Shown: positions 19,856 through 30,249 of the stretch, piece after piece
How the letters are laid out: every line of letters begins with the position of its first letter
Numbering within the stretch: the stretch's first letter is position 1
NCBI GenBank assembly: GCA_022559845.1
Contig: CM040124.1
Location: forward strand, 75,291,491-75,355,490
Source: Amorphophallus konjac
Lineage: Eukaryota; Streptophyta; Magnoliopsida; Alismatales; Araceae
Length of the DNA: 64,000 bases
Direction: 5' to 3'
Program-made: the position numbers and the translations under genes
Notes under the pieces: generated by a model
What the model was told of the DNA's origin: nothing
The model's database searches: none
The model's input: only the letters and a program-made list of their open reading frames with translations

Positions 19856-21986
19856 ACAACATGCTCATGATGAATTGCTTCAAAATTTCTACAATTGATC
19901 TTTGTTGAAGTGAAGAGTCTTGCAATGGAAATGTCTACTCCTGAATGACTTGTGATTGAGTTCAAAACTTTTGAAAATCTGTTCTTAACTATTTTTGACA
20001 ATAAATGATTTCCACTGCATGCCAAATGATTTCTACACCTTTGTATATGAACCATCTGTGATGAATAATGCCCCATGCTCGTCCTTCAAATCTGAACTGC
20101 TCTCTTATACATTGTGTCTTTTTTCATCTTGCATTCCACTCTCACATAGTTATAGGTTGCATGCATCATAATTCAATGCATAATGTGCTTTTAGATCATG
20201 CAAATTAAAATCAAGTCCGAATCACTTTGCACATTGCATCGCATTCTCATATGCTCATATGTTATTTTGCATTGGAATTCATGCATTAGTCACACTTAAC
20301 TCATTCAGTTGGCATCCATTCAATTGGTATCAAATGACATCACATTGCTAGCATGCATGTCATAGTGCATTTGCATAAACTCCCACTGCGTGCTTGCTTG
20401 CTATTATATGCTATTCACCCCCATCCTTGAAACTTCAATGACCTTATGTCTTCTTGATAAATATTGCTGCATTTGAGTTATTATTGGAGTGTTTCATGTC
20501 GTACACTCTGGGAGAGTTCATATTTCATAAGTGCATCTATTTAGGGGGAGTTGCACGGTTATGTATTCATGATATTTTCAGTATACATGCTAAATCAAAT
20601 TCGCACACTTCATGCACAAAATGTGAAAATGAGTGTTAAAGATAAGGATATATGAATTTCTTTTCAACACTCTCGAGATGTTACACTTGCTGCATGAATG
20701 TTGAAGAGACAGTTGAGGAAAAAGCTGCCTACCCATCCTTGTTGAAAAATCTGAAATGAAAATGAAAGATAGAGCAATGCTCGGTCTCACTGAGTAAACT
20801 GGGCACATGTCACCTGAGACGTGATGTGGTTCATATCTGAAAAGTGCTGACTAGTATCTCTGTTCAAAATGATGTGAAATGGTTCAATATTCTGAGTAAC
20901 CGGGGATTCTGGCATGAGCTCCATGCGTCTACTCGCGTAAAAAGGGATTATTTGAACCTGATCACTCTTGAAAAAATTCTGATTATCATGTGATTTTGGT
21001 TGAGTTGAAAATTGTTGGTGAAAACTCATTGAGGTAGAGCGTAGCCTCCAATACGCTGTTCTCAAAATTGAAGTCCAGTCTATAAAATATCTCCTGGTGT
21101 TGATATGAAAATATGAATATCTATATTGCAACTATCATTTTTCATGTTACTCACTTACACATCTGGAAATTTGATTCATTATGAATTCAAAAAATTGATT
21201 GACTGCTTTAGCAATTGCATGTATCTCCTATATGATTGCACAATTTCCCATGTGCTACTCATGTGCACTCCGGTTGTCATGACTCTCTTGCATCTTTATT
21301 ATACTCATTCCCTTCTCATATATGTACGGGGGAGATTGCATGTATGTTTATATGTAACTGTTTGATTACTTTGTATGCACCTCATTAGTCATCATCTGCA
21401 TATACATAGCTTCATGCATTTAAACAGAAAATGTAAAAATCAAAATTTGAAAATCAAAGAAAATCGTTTTGATTTGTCCTCCTACTCTTGTTTATGTGAA
21501 AATCTGCCATGGGCTCTAGATTTTGAATGCTATCATGCTGAACACCTTATTTTGTGAACATCTTCCGACACTGGCTCATATCCTTGAGGCCAATCATCAC
21601 TTTCAATTGGTATCGATACATGCTTGACTGTATTCACTTTGGATGGTATCATATTGATTTCTGAGAATAATAAGCAATTGGTTTTCTCTAATTGGACTTA
21701 TATTGATTTGTCGGTCCATGATTTGCTGTTGCTTCTTCTGTATTGATAAGATGAGCTATTGCTGTTTCAAAGGGAGATCAGCTTGTTCTTCCTTGTTTGG
21801 CTTCTTCCAGATTGTTGATATTGTTGCTTATGTCACAAGGGGAGAAAGTTTTGCATTATCCCGCTTTTTGATTATGTCAAAGGGGGAGAAAAATTAATGA
21901 TTATGTGTGACAGGAGGAGAAGATTATTTGTGCCATTCTATTGTATCATCATTAAGTTTGTCATCATCAATAAGTTTGTCATCATC
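19856..21986 (+). other. non-coding interior of element A, part 2
   Basis: Many short frames but none with a recognisable protein. GGGGGAG-type purine tracts occur at 20543-20550, about 21328-21334 and 21881-21888. A conserved block shared with B is at 20892-20950. No second gene like ORF2 of B was found. Confidence 0.6.
20892..20950 (+). other. CTGAGTAACC block, copy in element A
   Basis: CTGAGTAACC, GGATTC, GGC, then hairpin GCATG/CATGC, CGTCT and GTAAAAAGG. The element B copy at 31834-31889 has the same order, with GCGT/ACGT (one G-U) at the hairpin. Non-coding. Confidence 0.55.
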
Positions 21987-22000
21987 AAAAAGGGGGAGAT
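21987..22000 (+). promoter_or_regulatory. polypurine tract of element A
   Basis: AAAAAGGGGGAGAT directly before the 3' LTR; primes plus-strand synthesis. Identical to 38082-38095 of element B. Confidence 0.9.
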
Positions 22001-23325
22001 TGTTGAGTTATGATTTTGATGATTGTTGGCGTTATGGTTTTGATGATAACTAAACTTAATGTGTGATTGAGTGATGATAACTAAACTTATGGTTGATTGC
22101 ACTTTCATGTTTAAATATGTTTGAGATGGTAAATGGCAATGGTACATGGTCTTGATTCATGCTTGATTGAATTGTTTTTACAAGAGGCAAGAGGTTTCAT
22201 AACCTCTTTAATGTGAACAAGCATGGTATTAACGTTAACTATCTTGCTTGCAGGATCAAACACATGGCAGTCACCTGGTGAACTAAACTTGTGGATAAGC
22301 ACCCTGCTCCTCTACAATCCAAAATAGGTGGTCCATATACTCAGTACAAATCCTCAAGGTCGAAGGAGTTTGATGCCACAAACGTGAATGAGCTGCTCAA
22401 GGGTTTAAAGAGCTGAACGGGAGAAACCCGGGGCTTCCCCTACCAGCGGTCGACCGCCGGTCCAGGACCGGTTGACCGCTAGCAGCGGTCGACCGCCCAG
22501 ACAGGGGCGGTCAACAATTTTTCCCAGCAAGCAACGGACTGAAACCTGTAAAATTATGGTCGACCACCAGCCCTCCACCGGTCGACCGCCAGCCCTCCAC
22601 CGGTCGACCGCCAGCCCCGAGGCCCCCTTTTGTTGACTTTTGTTTCAAGCTCGAGGAGTGGTCTTTCCACCCATTTGTTTAATCCTAAAGACACCCAGTT
22701 CACCATGATTTGTGGATCTGGTCTCGGGCTTGTCTTTGGACCATTTTAGAGATATAAAACATCTCATTGAAGCCATAACCCTAACCAACCAAGAGTGCTT
22801 CAAGGGAGATCTAAGGGGAGGTTGTCCAAGGAGGAGGAAGAGGTACTGTAGCTCAGTGAACAGTACCTCATGCAGCAAGTTCTTCATCCATTTACAAGCT
22901 ATTCAAGGTACTTCTCAAGCCAACAAGCATCTATGAAGTGAAGAATCAAGGAACCAACAAAGAGAGATCAAGGGGGAGGCTATCAAGAAGCAAGCAAGAG
23001 TTTAAAGAAGAGATCAAATGGAGGTTATCCAAGTGAAGAAGGAAGAGTATTGTAGCCATGAACAGTACTCCATGCAGCAACTCTACATCCACTCCAAGCC
23101 CATTCAAGCTTAATCTGAAGCCATTCAAGTGAAGCAGGAAGCATCGTTCCAAGCTCTATATCATACACTCAAGGGAAGCCAAATCAGGAGTCTTCTAAAC
23201 TGTGCCTCATTGTTGTTGTGTTTTGGGCTTTATATTTGTGTTTTGTAAAAAGCTAAAAGTTTTCCTTAAAATTGGTGAACACCCAATTCACCCCCCTCTT
23301 GGGTGTCATTGATCGCGGGACTTCA
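22001..23325 (+). repeat. element A 3' LTR (1325 bp, internally deleted)
   Basis: Same ends as the 5' LTR. It lacks about 538 bp relative to the 5' LTR; the join is at GTGTT/TTGTAAAAAG near 23240. It has extra copies of the GGTCGACCG unit and keeps CTATCTTGCTTGCAG, missing from the 5' LTR near 10950. It is the empty site for the solo LTR. Confidence 0.88.
22446..22612 (+). repeat. GGTCGACCG palindrome cluster
   Basis: About seven copies of CGGTCGACCGCC or close variants, the last two in a tandem repeat with CAGCCCTCCAC. The core is self-complementary. The 5' LTR has fewer copies near 11130-11250. Confidence 0.75.
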
Positions 23326-23910
23326 AATATGTGGCGGAAGGTTGACTCGTGGATGGCGAGTAGGTGGTGGAAGGTTGACTTGTGTAAGGATATGTGGACG
23401 ATGGGGTGTATGTGGGCGTAGAAGGTGAAGAAGACTCGGGGTCAAGGGAATTGTAGAGTTGTTGGTGCACGAAGTGGGCTCGGCTGTATAGTTGTTGCCA
23501 AGAGATGATGGCATTTAGGGCTAAGACAAATCGATACTCGGGTGTGGCATTGAGATAAGCATCTTGATTTGCTCTTGCTCCGGAATGTGCCCCGAGACTT
23601 GCGCGGAAAGGCGACACCAGCGGCCAGCAAAGGTTGAGAATTCCTCGTCTGGCTTCATCATCTCATGGGCTAGATCCACAACAGAGAACTTGGGCCCAAC
23701 CTAGTCCCGATATTGCTGAATAAATCTCTCTTGGACAGCTTGAAAGTTCACAATCTTCTCTTGTGGCAATGAAAAGAACCAATCCCGAGCCGGACCTTCT
23801 ATAGATAGACCAAACAAATAAGCCATCAAGCGCTGGTCATGTCGAAATTGGGTCGACTCATAAATAATGCAAGACCGACCTAGGACAATGGGACTAGACA
23901 ATGCACACAA
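23326..23910 (-). pseudogene. relic Q gag domain
   Basis: Minus-strand frames give a retrotransposon gag fold: MAYLFGLSIEGPARDWFFSL, then VQERFIQQYRD-stop, then HEMMKPDEEFSTFAGRW and CRLSAQV, matching the plant Gypsy pattern of an aromatic-rich helix followed by QxxxESFxxFxxRW. A later frame has NATPEYRFVLAL, also typical. The original chain is spread over three frames with a stop at about 23700. A Thr/Ser/Pro linker precedes the element A insertion, and coding resumes at 10696. Gag would form the particle; this copy is dead. The start is not determined. Confidence 0.7.
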
Positions 23911-24389
23911 AAATAGGCTAACCTAAATGGCCCTATCAGCAAAAGGATATGTGGAGGATGAGGGAACACACCACAAAACATCACAAACGGGCTTGGACAA
24001 GCCCAAACAACACAAACAATGTGAAGGATTTCACCCAAGTCAAACAAGTTAATATGAGAGGATTTTTTTCATTCTCCAAAGTTTTGGTGGGCCTTTAAAT
24101 GTTTTAAATTAAGCACAATTCCTTCAAGAAATATGAGTCCTAAAGGGAAAAGGTCCAAACTTTGGGTTGACTAAGGTTAACTCCCTCACAAGTGTGTAAA
24201 ATGCAACCTAGGGGTGGAAAGGTACAACCGGCCCGGCGTCCGTGTGGGAATCCACGGCTCACGGGGGCTTACAGAGGTCCCAGATAAGATCACCTAGTCG
24301 ACTTCAAGGAATATGGAGGTGAGAGGATCACTTACCAAGGGAGGAGTGCAACTACAAAGTGCAATGCATGGCCGTATGTGCACCGGAGT

Positions 24390-24985
24390 GCAGGCAGAAT
24401 TCTAACATAAAATTGAAAAATGAAGGCAAGATTAAATTATGAAAACAAGATGATATGGATGCAAATGATTTATGAAAATGAAGATAATACGAAGAACAAC
24501 AAGATATAACCAGAAAACGGCACAAACAGACCCTAGAAGGTATATTAAATCAACAAAGAAAACGCACCTGTGAGTCTGCATGTAGATTTCAAGCATAAAA
24601 CTTGAGAATCAAGACAAGATTTAAATATGCAAACACCACAAAATGAAAGCAAATCATATTTGGCAGTGAAGACAATATAAAGGGGAGTAAGATGGGAGCA
24701 AAAAACACACAATCCGACCTCGGGAAGCCAATTAAATCATTAGCCAAAAATGTGTGAGTCTGTCCCGGGTCTGCCTATAGATTTCTCGTAGAAAACTCAA
24801 AATTCAAGACACAATTAAATTATTAAAACCTAACAGAATGAGTGCAAATGATATATGATGTGAAAGACAATATAAAGGTCAACCCAATGAGACCAAAAAC
24901 AGAGCAATCCGACCCCAGGAGGTCAATTAAATCATCAAAGAATAATGCACCTGTGAGTCTATCGTAGGGTCAGCCAGAATTAGAA
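24390..24985. repeat. three decayed tandem units of about 190 bp
   Basis: Landmarks recur three times: AGA(A/T)TT(C/T), TAAAACTTGA or similar, GCAAAT(G/C)AT, GAAGACAATA or similar, GACC(C/T)..GGAGG-like, ATTAAATCA, and CCTGTGAGTCT. Units begin near 24390, 24580 and 24775. AT-rich, non-coding. Confidence 0.6.
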
Positions 24986-26077
24986 GGTGGTTTCCTGGGA
25001 ACCGCGTTCTCATAGAAGTGGTTGCCTGGCAACCGCGTTCTGAACCCAGAAACGTAGAATGCGGAAAACCAAAGAAAATGCTATCCAAATAGAGACATAC
25101 ACACACCCAAGTTGTAGGAGAACAAGAAAAACGCGATGGGCACTAGGTGTCCCACCGTGATCTCCAAAAAATTAGAGTTGTAGATGTTTATATCTACCCA
25201 CCCCAAACTAACAAATATTATGCATATAAGCATGAACATGAACAAAGGAAAAGGGCGATGAAGACAAGCAAGTAAACTGTGATCGCCATCAAGTATAGCA
25301 GCGCTAAAAGACTAGGAAATGATGAGAAGGGCGATGCGTACCTTGGAAAAGAAGAAGAGACGTGGCCGAAGAACAACCACGACGTGATCGAGCGTAGAAA
25401 AGGGATGCGTGAACTTACGTGGAATCTGACCACCTCGCCGTCCAGCCGGCTAGAAGAAGAGGGCCTCACATCCTATCTTGCTCTCCTACAAAACAAAGCT
25501 CAAAATAAGAAAAAAAACCGATTAGAACATGAAGTGTAGAATCTATCCTGAACTACATATAACAGTGTGAAAGATTGAGGGAGAACGCATCGGGGGAAGG
25601 TTTTTAACCCCTGTAAAAGGGTGGAAATAATAGGTGTGTGTGTTGTGATGATGTATGAATAAAGAAAATGAATTAACACGTAGTATCACTGCGGGAATAT
25701 GCCATGCAAAATGAGGAAAAGTGTAGCAGAGTGTAGAAAAGTGTAGTTTGTGATGAGTTTGGAAAAGTGGGAGCGAATAACTATGAGAAGAAAAAGAGAT
25801 AGAAAGCCCTGAACATTGAAAAATGAAGCTGATACTTCCCTCTTAAGGTTGGGGTCGAAGATGTGAGTCGGAGACGCAGCATGGCTTCGCCCCACGCCAA
25901 GAAAATGTTGGAACCCTGGTTTTGATGATGTCACAACTATGAATCATGTTGTGGCAAAATTGCTTAATAATGCTTAACTGAGTTATCATCATCCATAAGT
26001 CAGAATGGCATGACTTGTTAAGGCATCTTGATCATTCAGGTTATACAAGTCTTTTATTTGTCAAAGTGTCAGAAGAT

Positions 26078-26720
26078 AAGGTCGATGCATATTTTAGTCT
26101 GAAGTCTGTCAGGTCGATGCATCTTTGTACCACGTTGAACATAAGGTCGATGCATTTTTTTGTTTGAAGTCTATATGGTCGATGCATGTTTGTGCTTGCA
26201 GTCGATGCATATATTCACATGTAGTTACACAGGTCGGTGCATGTTTACACAAGCAGTGTATCCGGTCGATGCACTGGTGAACCTTGTGCTCAGCAAGGTC
26301 GATGCACATTGCACCTTGTGTAAAGCAAGGTCGATGCACATCCTTACATTCATTCTAGAAGGCCAACGCTCATGCAAGTATAATGTACATCAGGTCGATG
26401 CATGTATTACAACATGTTTCACAAGGTCGATGCACATTCTATAATATGCTTTATAAGGTCGATGCACATGTAGAGTCTATGTCTAACAGGTCGGTGCACC
26501 TTTGTTAATCTCTGGATTCTAGTCTAAGCTTTCATACTTGCTTAAGGCATAAGGTCGATGCTTAAGCTCTAGCCATCATCTTAACTAGTCTATGCAACCT
26601 TACATGATTTGGCTCGAATGGACTATCTGTGGTTTGGCAAGGTCGATGCATCTTCATTAATTCTTGTCTTCATCCATCATCTTCATGCATATAAGGTCTA
26701 CCTGTGTCTTACATAGGTCA
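26078..26720 (+). repeat. GGTCGATGCA motif array, 5' LTR of B
   Basis: About 16 copies, mostly AGGTCGATGCAC or AGGTCGATGCAT, spaced 25-60 bp with unrelated DNA between. Variants GGTCGGTGCA and GGTCAATGCA occur. The spacing is irregular, so it is not a simple tandem repeat. Some further copies lie inside the element at 30955-31100. Confidence 0.88.
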
Positions 26721-27478
26721 ATGCATTGTATGTTTGCATCAAAGCATATACATCATCTTATACGCTTCTGATCTAAGTGTCTGACTATTTTGATATTGGC
26801 TAAGTCAGCATTTGTCTAAGCAATTATGATAATAAGGTGTTTGATGAAATGCTTTATATTTTGTTGATATGTACTTAAGTTGAGAAGACTTAAACTCGAT
26901 TAAACATTTGAAGGGCAGAGAGCAAAGTTATCACGTGGCCCTAAAGCTGAGATAACTGGCACATGATCCAAGGTTGTCCGTCCACTAGAACAACTCACCG
27001 CATGGATTCGCCTCATCCTCAAGATCTGACATGTGGACCTTATCATGTTACTTTTCTGGAAAAGCTACTGGCGGGAATCCTCCCTCCATACGTCGGACTG
27101 AAACCATACGGGGTCCACATGATCCAGTTCGCTGATATATGAAGGGGGATCTTTGAGAAGACAAAATGAGAGAGATCAAGATCATTAAAGGGTGTACAGA
27201 GAAGAAGGAAATTGAAGAGAAGTAGATAAGAAGATAGTAGAAGGTTAGAGTGCTACGAGAGAAAAAGAGTTAGCTATAGAAGAGTAAGTGAGAGGGAAAA
27301 TAGGGTATCGGTTGAGAGAGAAGAAATCAGAGAATTGGCTGCTGGTGAAGATACAATTTCTAGATCAGATCTAGAATCGTCTGCTCATTTGAGCAACATT
27401 GGTTTTCATGTTTCATCTGTTTGATTTTAGTCATTTGTATTTTTATTTTATCACTATTTTTCAAGCTATTAGCCAGCG

Positions 27479-27731
27479 GAGCAAGCTGTGATGCTCAGCG
27501 GCAAGGAGCAACTCCTTAGACAGCAAACTGTGGTGCTCAATGGTTAGCAAGCTGTGAGGCTCAGTGGATATCAAGCTGTGCGGCTCAGCGGATAGTAAGC
27601 TGTGTTGCTAAGCGGTTGTAGGGATTCATCCCCAAAGTTGTGGATCAGCGGTTAAGCTGTGTATTAGCAGAAGCCACACTCAGGTTTGAGTGTGGGGTGG
27701 ACATAGGTCTCAAGATTGAGACTGAACCACC
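27479..27731 (+). other. constant-loop hairpin array and U5 double hairpin, B 5' LTR
   Basis: GAGCA/TGCTC (27479-27496), AAGGAG/CTCCTT (27503-27517), AGCA/TGCT (27522-27537), AGC/GCT (27546-27561), TAGT/GCTA (27593-27610) and ATCC/GGAT (27628-27645). Most loops are AAGCTGTG or a one-base variant, and CAGCGG often follows the stem. Then CCACACTCA/TGAGTGTGG (27674-27695), GGTGG, inner GTCTCAA/TTGAGAC (27707-27722) and CCACC (27727-27731). Confidence 0.78.
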
Positions 27732-27867
27732 TAAAACTCTTATGTCCCTTGTGCGATTGCTTGTTTACAGATCCATCTAGAAGTATGCTTAGGGGCCGCT
27801 CATAGTTAGCATTTGACTTTGATTTTATTTTCTCTTGAATGAGTTGTGAATGCCTTCAACCATCAAG

Positions 27868-27970
27868 TATATAAAAAGGCATGGCAGGAAAGATAGGTTA
27901 GGCCTATCTGGAATGTCATCTCTTGCGTGAGGAGATCCTATATTGAACCTACGTCTCGTACTTGGTTGTT
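27868..27970 (+). other. 110-nt structured module, copy in B 5' LTR
   Basis: TATATAAAAAGG, stem GATAGG/CCTATC (27892-27897 with 27903-27908), CTGGAATG, stem ATCTC/GAGAT (27918-27922 with 27932-27936) around a loop ending GCGTGAG, GATCC, CTCGTACTTGG. The first TATATAAAAAGG could also serve as a TATA-like site. Confidence 0.6.
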
Positions 27971-28180
27971 GGTAATTCTCTTCATTCAAGTGACAATTGC
28001 TAAAATCATTTGCATATTGAGTGTTTGAGATTAAGTTTTGTAAAGAATTCATTTTGCAAGAAAGTGTTGATTTCTCTTTAGATCAGTAAGAGTAGTTTAC
28101 AGTTTTTAATTCCGTAAAAGTTCTCACTGGGATCCATTCACCCCACTCTAGATCTCATCCATGCACGCTCCAATCCTAAC

Positions 28181-28213
28181 ACTTGTTATCAGAGCGGATC
28201 ACCTATTCTATCA
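28181..28213 (+). other. captured primer-site copy inside the LTR end of B
   Basis: After the ancestral LTR end CCTAACA, the LTR continues with CTTGTTATCAGAGCGGAT, a decayed Met primer site, and ends at TCTATCA. The 3' LTR has the same tail (CTTATTATCAGAGCGGAT) before the GAAAA duplication, so the tail is part of the LTR. Confidence 0.8.
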
Positions 28214-28214
28214 A

Positions 28215-28227
28215 TTGGTATCAGAGC
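28215..28227 (+). promoter_or_regulatory. primer-binding site of element B (Met tRNA)
   Basis: TTGGTATCAGAGC, one base after the LTR end at 28213. This is the intact second copy; the first decayed copy is inside the LTR. Confidence 0.85.
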
Positions 28228-28309
28228 AGATTTCTATGTTAATGGATCCAACGATCTACATATCAGATCCTGTTGTGTGTGCTTTGATTGTTTCTAATTA
28301 TATGTCAAA

Positions 28310-30249
28310 ATGAACTCTCCCGTGATATATGATGGTTCGAATTTCAATAAATGGTTTGGCAACTTGTGCGATTTTATAAACTCTATGGATCCAAAAGTGT
28401 GGAATCTTATTGAACATGGTCCACATGTTTTGCCTCAAGAGGAGAGTACTTGGTACCAGAAGGACAAACAAAAAAATTTCAAGAATATAAATATTCTGAA
28501 TATTTTAAAGAATGCAATATATACTAATGTCATTTCATCTATCACTACCTGCAGCACTGTGAATGAGATTTGAGATTTAGTGATTGAATTTCATGAGAAC
28601 CAGAAAAGTTCTATGGAAGACAGCAGCACTTCGAGCAATGGAAGAGAGGATCAGGTAAACTCTGAATCTGATATTGATGAAATGACTTTTGATGATCTAA
28701 GAGATATGCATATTGAATTGTATGAAAAATACAAGAAAATAAAATCTAAAAATAAGAAGTTGAAAAAGGAAGTTAAACAAAACATGCCCAATACTTCTTG
28801 TGATAGCTCATCATGTAATACGTGTTTATCTTTGAAAGATTTGAATGCAAGTTTTCAATCTGAAATTAAATGGCTAGAAGAACTGATTGCTTCAATAAGG
28901 GAAGAGAATGAGGAGTTGCTAGACAAGAAGAAAGAACTTGAAAAGATTGAGGAATATTTGAATGAAAAACTGAGTTCAATGGTAAAAAATGATTTAGTGG
29001 AAGAAAATAAAAATCTGAATGATCAAAACAAGAAGCTGATGGTTCTAAATTTTGTTATGTCAGGAAGATTAATAACTTTTGAAAAAGGGAAATCAGCTGC
29101 CATCAATGAGTCTGAAAAATTGTCAACTCTACAAGAAGAAAATGAAAGTCAAAGAATCAAAATAATTGGGTGTGAGGATGAGATAGTTAATTTAGAGTTG
29201 ACAATAACATCTCTGGAAACTCAAGGGGCTGATTTAAATGATTCAATGTCTAAATTTATTGAAGGGAAAGAAAATTTAGATAAACTTCTTGGAACTAGAG
29301 TGAATTTTCAGAAAGAAGGACTGGGTTACAATCTAGTAAATAAGAAAAAGTTTGAAAATACATTGATAATCTCATTCGTGAGCAGTTCTGAACAACCGAA
29401 AACCTCTAGCTCATCTATTTTTCAATTTATTGCTCAGAAGTCAGAAAAACAAAATAAAAATATGAAAATATCAGAAAAATAGAAAAATGTTGATAATCTG
29501 AAAAAAATCCAAAAAGGCTCCTGCTACCACAGTGCATCATGTTCATGAATTTGTCACAAACACATTTGCATATAAAAAGAAAGTCTCATGTCATTACTGT
29601 TGTAGGGCAGGGCATGTAATGTATGACTGCCATATTATGAAATCTGATGACATGAATGCATCTAAGAAAATGAATGATTTTAAGAATGCCAATAAGAACT
29701 TGCAGAAAAAGTTCAGAAACTTTTCTAGTAGCAGTACTAATTTGCATGTTAAGAACAATGCTGGTTCATACACACATGCAAACAAAAATAAAATTGGAAC
29801 TTCATGTTTCTACTGTGGCAGAAAGGGTCACCACATGCATGGCTGTAATTTAATGAAACAAGATGATCAGATGTTTGGCAAACTTCATGCTAGATACAGC
29901 CATGCAAATCATAATCATGCTAAAAACATGTAGTTCATAATATTGAGTGTTTCAATTGTGAAAAATCTGGGCATATTGCATCATAGTGCTAGTTTGCTAA
30001 GAAGAAAAGATTTCATTCTGAACATGTTCATTTGCCTGCATTTAGAAATATTCATGTCAGGAATAATTTTGCTTCAATTCATAGACATCTAATATGCAAA
30101 TACTGTGGAAAACCTGGACATAAAATGTTTGAATGCTAGTGGATGAAGTCTGATCATTTGAATGCTTGGAATTCTTGGAGTACACCTGTTAGAGGTGTAA
30201 CTCATTTGACAGGACCCAAGAACTCTTGGGCTCCTAGATATTTGAAATA
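28310..30249 (+). pseudogene. element B gag (Copia, SIRE type), interrupted
   Basis: Starts MNSPVIYDGSNFNKWFGNLC, the Copia gag N-terminus. A TGA at 28571-28573 stands where Trp is expected (NEI-stop-DLVIEF). A long Glu/Lys/Leu coiled-coil region follows with the ENLDKLLGTRVNFQKEGLGY landmark. The frame is lost near 29482. Three good CCHC knuckles follow (CHYCCRAGHVMYDC, CFYCGRKGHHMHGC, CKYCGKPGHKMFEC) plus one with a stop inside (CFNCEKSGHIAS). It ends GPKNSWAPRYLK-stop at 30249. Gag would package element RNA through the knuckles. Less decayed than the gag of A. Confidence 0.88.

Larger units (their letters stand above)
10697..23325 (+). mobile_element. element A: SIRE-like Copia element without pol
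   Basis: LTRs start TGTTGAGTTATGATTTTGAT at 10697 and 22001 and end GGGACTTCA at 15046 and 23325. A Met primer site follows the 5' LTR and a polypurine tract precedes the 3' LTR. Flanking 5-mers are AACAT and AATAT, a target duplication with one change. The interior has gag (15108-16848) but no protease, integrase or RT anywhere before 22000. Nested within it are a solo LTR (11406-13947) and a truncated LINE (18551-19843). Non-autonomous; mobilisation by a related autonomous element is inferred. Confidence 0.88.
23326..25905 (-). mobile_element. old Gypsy relic Q, part 2
   Basis: Carries the gag domain (23326-23910), a GC-rich block shared with Gypsy LTRs (24233-24290), a decayed 190-bp tandem repeat (24390-24985), and AT-rich non-coding DNA up to the element B target site GAAAA (25901-25905). 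No primer site was found between gag and the GC-rich block, so the LTR edge is unclear. Confidence 0.6.
25906..28213 (+). repeat. element B 5' LTR
   Basis: U3 carries about 16 copies of the GGTCGATGCA motif (26078-26720), G-box CACGTG at 26932-26937, and a weak TATA near 27136. R/U5 has a purine-rich leader, hairpin array (27479-27731) and a module copy (27868-27970). The end is TCTATCA at 28213, not CCTAACA at 28181, as shown by the 3' LTR and the target duplication. Confidence 0.9.

Noticed and set aside
26078..26720. CRISPR-like array (short repeats with unique spacers)
   Set aside because: Plant retrotransposon LTR; the 10-bp word is too short and irregularly spaced, there is no leader and no cas gene. 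It is a dispersed motif array.
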